A stretch of DNA of 64,000 nucleotides from NCBI GenBank assembly GCA_027605045.1, contig JAQFWX010000022.1, positions 186,001-250,000 on the forward strand, written 5' to 3'. Both the position numbers and the translations under genes were made by a program. Shown in pieces: positions 55,744 to 64,000 of this stretch. The notes under the pieces were generated by a model, which saw nothing but the letters and a program-made list of their open reading frames with translations, made no database searches and was not told the DNA's origin. Source of the stretch: Phallus indusiatus (taxonomy: Eukaryota; Basidiomycota; Agaricomycetes; Phallales; Phallaceae). The first letter of the stretch is position 1. Every line of letters starts with the position of its first letter.

Positions 55744-58700
55744 CTATTCTTTTCCATTACGCTTTGTTTCTGCTTTTATTGCTGCTTCTTCAAGTTCCTT
55801 GAACGATCCACTATGCATGCACATGTTACGGAACACTAAAAAAGCAAGACGACGGCTGAGCATTGGGATAATAACAAATTAGAATAACGTTTCGTACCTC
55901 CATTTTCTTTCTGGATCAAATTGTAAGGTGTATCAAATTCTACAACCTTGCCGTTATCCAAAACAAGGAGTCTATCATACTGAGAATTTGGTCAGAGCTA
56001 TAGCCAGGTTACTGATGCGGCGATGAGCGCTGCTTACGTCAATGATGGTTCTCAGTCTGTGGGCGACTAAACAAAAACAAAGATGAGAAATCGGTCAAAA
56101 TTGATGCGCAGAGTATGGTTATCTTACCGGTCAGCAGCAAAGAGTTCGTAACTAGAATGGAAACGAGAATCAGATTATCTTATAGACAACAATGACGATA
56201 GCGCAGACAACTTACATTCCTCTCTAATAGTCTTCTGAATCTTCGCATCGGTACTAAAATCAATCGAACTAGTAGCCTCGTCCAGAATGATAATAGAACT
56301 TTGTCTTAACAAAGCCCGAGCCATCGTTAACAGCTGTCTCTGCCCTTGACTAAAGTTGGAACCACCAGTAGAAACTTTGGTATCGAGCGTGATAACAATT
56401 TTCTCGTCCATGGCAGCTGTTGCAGAGGCTGTTGAAGACGCAGCGACAGTTTCGTCTTGATCTTGATCTACCTCGTGAATCGAAGGCGCTCTGGATGAGA
56501 GCTGAGATGCATGACGGCTGTCTGTGATCAGATGAACTCTGGAAAGGACGTCAAGACATTCCGCATCGCTGTAGTCGCTGAATGGATCAATGTTCTCTCT
56601 AACTGTGCCTGAGAACAAAACAGCATCTTGAGCGACGAATGTCAAGCGGGAACGTAAATCGTGCAATCCAATCTTTGTGATATCGATACCGTCAATGTGG
56701 ATTGAACCGCTTGTGGGATCGGTGAATCGGAGTAAACTCATTGCCAGCGTTGATTTTCCACTGCCAGTTCGACCCAAAAGACCAACACGTTCTCCGGCTT
56801 TTAGAGTGAAAGATACACCGTGAAGCACGGGAGGAAGCTCGGGCGCATAGCTCACAACAAGATCTTTAACCTCGATCAGTTTTTCATTGTTAGAGCTCGA
56901 CGGCCAAAACGCGGGCGGTCGACCGTTCTCAATCTCCAACGGAGGTTCCTGAGGAAGCTCGAGGTATTCAACAACACGTTCGACGGAATTGAGGTCCAGT
57001 TCAAGCTGCGTCCACATCCTGCAAGTCCAGTAAACTGAGTCGGTGAAAGCCATGGCGGACGTAATAGTAACACCAGCAAGACCTGCTCCAATCGCGCCGA
57101 GAAGAGCAAATAATGTTGTGAACAATACAGCGAAACTTCCTAAGAAATCGAAATGAAGCAATAGCCATCTATTGGTCATCCAAAACGAATACCACATTTT
57201 AGTCGTAGCATCGATTTTCGAGTGTAGATTATCCAAGAAACGTCTTTCGGAAGAGAACGCTCTAACGGTTACAATTCCAAGTAACAGCTCCGAGAAGTTT
57301 GAAAATATAGGAGAACGAGAGTTGGATTCCATACGACGAAGGTCACGTCCGGTGTTTAGATATCCAATGCCGAGTCTGTAGTATCCATAACCGATGATGA
57401 TAGCTGGAACGATGAATGGAGGTGAAAACACTATAACAGTCACAACTGAAGCGAAGAATGACGCTATTGAGGCGTTAACGGCTTGCAAAGAGAACCCAAG
57501 CGAGGTATCGACGGTTTCGATATCTTTACTGAATCGATTGAGCATACGCCCTGAAAACAAATCATGAACAATGAGAAACAAAAAATCTTCAAGGTACACG
57601 AACCGGTTGGTGTAGAGTCATGCCATCTCATGGTAGCTCGCACAACAGCGACCAAAAGCTGTTTGAACAAAACTCTCGAACCGCGTAAAGCACCGTTATA
57701 TTGAACGATAACATTTGAAATATAAACGAAAGTAGCACCGAATGATATCGCTGCGTAGATTCCAACGTAGAAGAATGGATGAGTCGTGGCGGAAGGAAGG
57801 TTAATTGTTGCCGTTGCCATTGCGGTATGGGGTACAGACGGCGGCGGCGTGGTGTATGATAATGTGGTATTCCGGAACGCATTGAACAAATGAACGGCGG
57901 GAGGAACGAGAAGGTATGATTCCCATTCTCCATCGCCGACATTTCCCAGAGGGTTGAAGTAGCTTGGAGTATAAGCACCCGCTGGTGCATCGTCATAAGC
58001 TTCTCCCCATTGTTTAATCCACAACTTCTCAGCAAGACCGAACAACTGGTATGAAGTAATACCGATAAGCAAAATAATCCAAGTATGATATCCTGATGCT
58101 TTGAGATACGTCTTATAGATCGACCACTTGACACCGCCCGACTCTCGAGCTTCGTCTTTAACGAGTTGACGAGGACGTTTGTTGGTATCATCAGCAGCTG
58201 CAGGTTTAGCGGTATCATCAGCATCGTCTGTTTCGGGTTTGGCGGCGTCAAGTTTGACTTCTTCTGCGTGAGAAGCTTTGCTGAGTTCGTCTAGGAGGCC
58301 TTGTTGTCTGAGTTCTTCGGGCGTGCCTTGAACGTCGATTCGGCCGTCTAAGAGTCGGACGAGGTATTCTGCGCCGGGTAGAATCAGTTCCACATTGTGA
58401 GAAACGAGAACCTAATCAAAAGATGGGTTGTACACGAAGAAGAGAAGAAAGGCATGGCGCGACGTACGACTGTGCGATTAGCCAAAAGAGGTCCTTTCAG
58501 CAGTTTCTCATAGAGAAAGAGAGCAGTATGACTGTCCTACATGACAGACCAAAGGTAATTAGGTGTTATTCCAATCAGCACGACACAAGAAGACATACCA
58601 CCGCACTCAAAGGATCATCCAACAAAACACACTGAGTACGCGCATAAGCCGCTCTCGCAAGAGCAACCCGGGCTTTCTGTCCACCAGACAACGAAATACC

Positions 58701-61700
58701 TCTCGACCCAACCTCCGTCAAATCGCCATCCTCGAATATCTTCAAGTCGGGATTCAATGCACAACACTCCAACACTTGCTCATATCGCTCTTGCTCGTAG
58801 GGTGCTCCGAATAAGATGTTGTCTCGGATACTTTGGTGCTGGAGGAAGGGAGCTTGAGCAGCGTAGGATATTCCTTTGTTGCCGTGTTGATCGGGTTGTT
58901 TGCGGTGCTTTGGGAGGAGGATTTTACCGTTCGTGGAGGTCATTGTCATTTCGCCCAGCAATGCCATCTACCGACAAGGTTCAATCAAAAGGAAACGAAG
59001 CCGAGTAGAATCACATACCAGAAGTGCAGTTTTACCAGATGCGGCTAATAGCAAAGCACACGGGATCAGTAATAAGAACGAGTGTTTTGGAACAACGTAC
59101 TAGGACCCGTCACCAAAGTAAGCTTTCCCTGAGGAAACACGATATTAATATCCCTCAACTCAAACTTGCGCTCATCAGAACTTTGCCCAGAAACCGAAAC
59201 ACTATCACCAGGATCAGTCTCCGACGATTCGGCAGGTGATGCACCACCCGAACGGGACTTGTTCTTCTTCGTAAAAAGCTTGAACACTCGAGTCTTTAAA
59301 CCCTCTTTCTTATCCTTGTCGTTCTCTTTATCTTTATCTTTGTCCTCTTCGACTTCGTTCCATTTGAACGAAGCATTGAGAATACCGAGTCGGTCATCTT
59401 CGTCTGGGAGAGCGGGATCAACCGGGCCGGTGTATTTGAGAGAAGAGATTTCTTCGGAGACTTCGTCTTCGCTGAGGTATACGGCTATACGGTCGAGAGA
59501 GACTTTGGTCTGTGTATGAAAAGTTTTAGGTTTGGTTAAAGACTAGGGCTAGAAAAGTGGTTTCTTACCTGAAGGAATTGGACGATCCAGGTAGGGATGA
59601 CGTTCAAAGGGGCCCTTGAGACAAACATGTATGAGTTTATTCATGTTTAGATGTCGAGAAAAGAGATATACCTTAACATGCTGAACAAAGCGATGGCCTA
59701 TTAAAACAACAACAGTTATGAGAACGCCACAGAACTCAAGAAAAAAAGAAACGATAATAAACATACGGTGAACGCGACAGGAATCGTCAGCTCATGTCCA
59801 GTCATAACATACGTAAAGAACGACACGACTGAAACAAAAATAGGAACAGACGACCAAAGAAGCGAAAAGAAAACTTGATTCGTTCGACCTTTAATAAACG
59901 TATTAGTGTTGTTGACACGATGATCTCAAAAGGAAAGAAGAAAAAAACACACTTTTAACGAGCCATTTCAATTCATCTTTACGTGCGCCTAGAACACGAT
60001 CCATCCAGCGGTTCTCCCAAGCGTAGAACTTGACGAGTTTGACCTGTATGCGAGGTTTGGTTGTGTAATGATCGAGTTGAAGGATCACGTACTGCTGATA
60101 ATAGCTCGTTTACAAGACCCATACGCTTATCCCGAGCGGCGAGAACACCTTTGTGGATACGAACTCGCTGTGATAATCATAGCGAGATTAAGTAATTGGT
60201 CAAAGAAACAAAAGTTGAGAGAAAGCGTACTCTGTTGGCTAGGAATGAGTTCAGAGGGGATGCAATTATCAAACATGCGAAACCAGCGAAAGCGGAGAGT
60301 CCGAGTAATCTATAATACAGTTATTAGTACAAACAGTGGTTTTGGTTGTTTCGGACGCACTGGTATAAGAACAGAGAGGCAATAATGATTTCAAATGGAG
60401 CACTCTGGTAAAGAAAAGAATTTTCAGTAGGTGTAAGATTTAATGGGGAAAAGGACATTACGTAGATATAGTAAGCACCACTAATAGTCATAGCAAGTCG
60501 ATTCGCGTCGCCGCTCATGAGATTCACAATCTTCCCAACATCAGCACCAGAAGTATTCTTCGGATCTTCTTCTTTCTTCTTCGCTTTTCCTCCCTTTTTA
60601 GCATCTCCGCTATTCCCATTCCCAAGCAAAGGTTGTCTTTCCGAGGCACTCGTACTCGACGCAGTCCTACTATGCGCTTGACTCGACGCCCCCGACCCCG
60701 ACCCGGTGGCTTCTTCCGCCTTCTTCTCAATGATTCCCGAGTAATCTTTCCGAACGAGGGCTTTTGCGTATATTTCGGCCATAAGGGAACTTCGGATTCT
60801 GGTGCATGCGCGTCGGCCGTACCACAGATGAAGCAAATCTGATTCTCCTTTGCAGCATGTTACGACGAAGGTGAGAAAGGCGTAAATGTAGGCGCGTGAG
60901 CGGGCTTCAGGGTCTTCTTTTTGTTTATCTGTATCTAAAGATTCAAGGATGGCCCTATGATACATGAGTACGTTCAGCGAACGGGATGTGGAATGCGTGT
61001 AGGGGGGTGGTCTTACTTTAGGAAGTACGGTTCTAGGTAGTTGAAGATCACGCTGACGAATGTCAGGGAGAAGTCGAGACTACGATGAAGGAGGTTCAAA
61101 TGTGAAGCGGCTATGAAAAGGGTTGGTGGGGACATACATCAAGTCAAGTGAATTCGCTGCAAAAACGCGTCGCAAAAGCGTTCTTCGTCTAAAGATGGAT
61201 GTATTTATATATGAAAATTGATTGAAGATGATTATCAGCTTACTTGATGGACGAGAACTTTCCGAAAACAGCTTTAGATTGCATAGTTGGCGAAAGATTC
61301 CACACGTCTGGTTCGTTCAGCGTTTCATTAGTACCCTAACAAAAAAGATGAATGTCAGGTTTTGAGAGAAGAATGAGGCCTGATGTCACCTTTCTGATAA
61401 GAGGAAGAACCCATTCGAATGTGATCCACTTCCAAAGGGGGGTATAGTCCTCTGGGCTAACCTCTGTACCCTATTTATCAGGCTTTAAGTCAGCACGGAG
61501 GACATATGGACATTTGACGCGTATGACATACAATTTTTTCAGAAACCTCCGGGGTAGAAGGAATGCTGAGCGGCATTCTCAACACAATAACTAAGAGAAT
61601 CAAAATAGCAACCAAGTTGAGCGAGCTTCCGATGATGTCTATCGTCTTCACGGGAACACCGAGCGTGCCATGGTCATACCATAGCGTACCAAATCTGAAC

Positions 61701-62221
61701 ACACCCGCGATAAGCTGCAAGGAGTAAAAGATGAATAATTTATAAGGAGCGGTGGATTGGGGTTTGAAGATTGGGGTGACGACAGCGAATAACCAAGACG
61801 CGGCATTGAAGTATGAAGTAAGGATGCGATAGTCGATATGACCACCCAGAGCGACGACATTGTAGCTTGCAATAATCAACCACGAGATCGTTTCAGCAAG
61901 AGCGAGAGTAGCGAGGGATACGGTACGCCACAGAGGAGCCTTTGATTTGGAACTTTGAATCTCGCTTTGAGCTTGAGAGACAAGATCGGGGTTTAAGATG
62001 GCTTCAGCCTCGTCCAGTTGCAAAAAGAGCGTGAATACTTGTTTCAGAGTGGTGTTAAATTTGTGCAGAGGGCCACTTCGTGGTGCAGGAATTATCGCGT
62101 GGGATAGTAGCACAACCACGAAGATGAGCGTCGGCAAGGACTCGAAGTATGAGCGAGTGCAGTTGTTGGTCCATGTCAAGACTGGTGCGGGGCACCCGAT
62201 ATCGACAGGAACGACGACCAT
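55744..62221 (-). CDS. ABCC/MRP-type ABC transporter
   Basis: Many short exons from ATG 62221 to TAG 55746-55744. The N-terminal TMD0 is rich in helices (FESLPTLIFVVVLLSHAII; LFAVVTPIF; IDIIGSSLNLVAILILLVI). Then TMD1 (WKWITFEWVLPLIRK near 61,400; FSSI). NBD1: Walker A GPTASGKTALL (split by introns near 59,070), signature LSGGQKAR (near 58,690), Walker B VLLDDPLSAV, then the SHN loop (LVSHNVEL). TMD2: WIILLIGITSYQLFG; GRMLNRFSKDIETVD; FFASVVTVIVF. NBD2: Walker A GLLGRTGSGKSTLAM (near 56,760), signature FSQGQRQLL (near 56,340), Walker B IIILDEATSSID and the H-loop AHRLRTIID (near 56,040). The extra N-terminal domain and the two unequal NBDs (NBD1 with DPLSAV for the usual catalytic Glu-Ala-Thr-Ser motif) are typical of ABCC proteins of fungal vacuoles (YCF1, BPT1, YBT1 type). 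The substrate is unknown. A Lys/Asp/Ala-rich linker joins the halves. Confidence 0.93.
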
Positions 62222-62882
62222 GAACCAAAGCCACTTCTTGTCTGTTAGACTTAGTTGATTCTCTTTATCGCGTGAGGGAGAGAAAAAAAGGGAAGTCTAG
62301 CAAAGGGTTGGTTATAAAGCAACGCGCTTGCCGAACGGCATTACCAGAATTCCCACGCGTTATCTCTGCAATTTGTCTTCTTCGTACTGAATGCTTTCAA
62401 TTGCTACTGAAATGAAAGCCGCTTAATGCGTCGGTTTACATTGCAACCCATCATGATATACAAATTGAAGTGAGGTAGCAGTTTCTAAGTATTTCTGCAA
62501 GTAGATAAAACAAGTATGTGATATGTCGTGAGTGAAGATAATGAACAAAATTTAGCGAGAGCAGTAACCAAATCACCGGTGGCCGGTTGACCCAGTGGGC
62601 TGAGCGCTGAGCGCTGAGTACTGAGTGCACACATAGCGCCTGCACTTCAGTCACTTCATCTCTTGATAGAAGACATTCGTCCTTCTTTTCCACAGGCACT
62701 GATTGACTAAGAAGTATCCATGTCAACATTCATATCGAGGTCAGTCGAACTGTGAATGGCACTGCGAGCCCTAATGCCGGTCTCTAACTCTCCTTTATTC
62801 TACATGCTCCCGTAACATATTGAGCTCTTGAGTTCAATCTTTTTACCCTTAAATATAGTACGGGATACGATCTTCTTTCACG
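62222..62882. other. Divergent promoter region, ABC gene and kinase gene
   Basis: No gene. A short cluster of the word GCTGAGC and its variants (62,595-62,630) lies between the ABC start (minus) and the kinase (plus). Nothing else is recognised. Confidence 0.45.
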
Positions 62883-64000
62883 ATGTCATTTACTTACCGC
62901 TCAAAGTAGAACTTCGGCCTCTGAAAGTTCTCTTAAGCTCAAGCCGTTACTGCCAAAACTGGAAATTAGCAAATGTAGGTGAGTACGATCTTTTGCAGTT
63001 GTAACTTTCAATCGTTTAAGCTTAGCTTTGAGTACATAAATTTGAAATCTGTACAACGACTTTTATCCGCGTAACACAAAATGAGAGCTTGGGTCCGCGT
63101 AGGTTCGGTGCAAGTCGGTAAACCTCCGCTTTATTCTCCGAAGGTCCTGCGGAGCTCGTTGGGCCGAATCTAGATTCCGCGCCACAAACCAATGGTTCGC
63201 TAAACCAACAATCCATATACTTTGATGAGCTGACGACTCACCAGGCTATTTTTAATCATGAATCAGTAACAGTAGTTTATGTTCTGGGAGGTCCTGGAGC
63301 GGGTGAGTGATCGTTAATTCATCATTCTCGATGATCCCGGTAGTAGTGCTCTCACTCAAAAATAATATTTGATTCAGGAAAAGGGACCCAGTGTTCCCGT
63401 TTAGTCGACGAATTTGATTTCGTACACATATCAGGTCTATTCCACGTCGGCTCTAAACAAATCTGACCACTTACATTTCCGGACAGTTGGAAAGCTTCTT
63501 CGCGATGAACAAGAGAAACCCAGCTCAAAACATGGTACGACGATCAGACAACGCATTAATCAGGGCGCCATTGTGGAGACACGCATCACTATTGAACTAC
63601 TTAGAGATGCTATGAGAGCCGCTTTTCAAGAAAAGACCGAGTGCTCAACCTGGAAAGATGGGAAAGGGCGTTTTTTAATCGACGGCTTCCCAAGAAACAT
63701 AGACCAAGCACTGGAGTTTGATCGCACTGTATGTTTACACTTTAACTTCTCGTGCTTTCTTTCCTATCCTTTACCCAGATATGCAAGGCATCCTTTGTCT
63801 TGTACCTCGATTGCAGCGAGGATATATTGCTTGAACGCGTTCTGAAGAGAGGTAAAACGAGCGACCGCGAAGATGACAATGAGGAGACTCTCAAAAAACG
63901 CCTCGGTAAGTTTGAGTAAAACAGGCCGACATAAGAGTTGATTTACAAGCTTCTATTTGACAGTTGTTTACAACGAGGAAACTAAGCCCGTTATCGAATA
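62883..64000 (+). CDS. URA6: UMP-CMP kinase (URA6-like), 3' end beyond window
   Basis: Phosphorylates UMP/CMP with ATP in pyrimidine nucleotide synthesis. The catalytic core starts with the P-loop VVYVLGGPGAGKGTQC, joined across an intron (63,302-63,379), then LLRDEQEKPSSKHG (NMP-binding part), GAIVETRITIELLRDAMRAA, FLIDGFPRNIDQALEF and, after another intron, ASFVLYLDCSEDILLERVLKRG with the LID residues KTSDREDDNEETLKKRL. The last exon (VVYNEETKPVIE) is cut by the window end. Introns carry GT..AG and phases agree from 63,143 onward. The translation start is uncertain: the ATG at 62883 opens only eight codons unless an extra intron exists, and no upstream ATG stays open to the splice site near 62,980. 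The N-terminal part (62,880-63,140) may contain a mitochondrial or other extension. Confidence 0.85.

Overview
This is a window of a filamentous fungal genome, almost certainly an agaricomycete (mushroom-forming basidiomycete). Introns are mostly 45-65 nt with GT..AG ends. Arrays of DUF6533-like multi-pass membrane genes are present, ATP-citrate lyase is a single polypeptide, and chromodomain Gypsy, hAT and LINE elements are all found. No bacterial, organellar or CRISPR features were seen. Products were recognised by reading the sequence; no search was run.

Region 1 (1-12.6 kb) is a transposon nest. At the left are AT-rich foldback elements. A chromodomain Ty3/Gypsy element runs from about 1.6 to 12.3 kb: pol fragments, an extra ORF downstream of pol, a polypurine tract and a 3' LTR. 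A 5.9-kb hAT transposon sits inside its RNase H region, with a 20-bp perfect terminal inverted repeat and an 8-bp target duplication. It carries a damaged transposase and a second, passenger gene. An LTR fragment is also embedded in pol. The most unusual signal of the window is here: the Gypsy DNA, coding and non-coding, is packed with short near-perfect hairpins every few tens of bases, far above chance. The pattern continues past the 3' LTR to about 12,623 and then stops.

Region 2 (12.6-34 kb) holds a duplicated array of DUF6533-like membrane genes, here called type A (one relic and four apparently intact copies), and three nearly identical small heat-shock protein genes. Two sHSP genes (+) each face a type A gene (-) tail to tail; the third sHSP starts the next unit. 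All three sHSP promoters keep a heat-shock element and a TATA box at the same spacing. Other contents are a nonsense-bearing coiled-coil pseudogene, a small four-helix membrane protein gene, a tRNA-like SINE relic and a LINE stub placed at the stop codon of one type A gene.

Region 3 (34-49.4 kb) is a tandem array of five type B DUF6533-like genes (B1-B5), all on +. The B2-B3 and B4-B5 pairs look like one duplicated block. B4 is dead: it has a 1-bp deletion and a 3.9-kb 5'-truncated LINE with a 15-bp target duplication. The 3' UTR of that LINE may contain a solo LTR.

Region 4 (49.4-64 kb) is conserved housekeeping sequence: eIF3 subunit g (+), ATP-citrate lyase (+), a full-length ABCC/MRP-type ABC transporter (-, convergent with the lyase) and a UMP-CMP kinase (+, cut by the window end). 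The fast-evolving, transposon-rich array therefore abuts a stable gene block sharply at about 49.5 kb.
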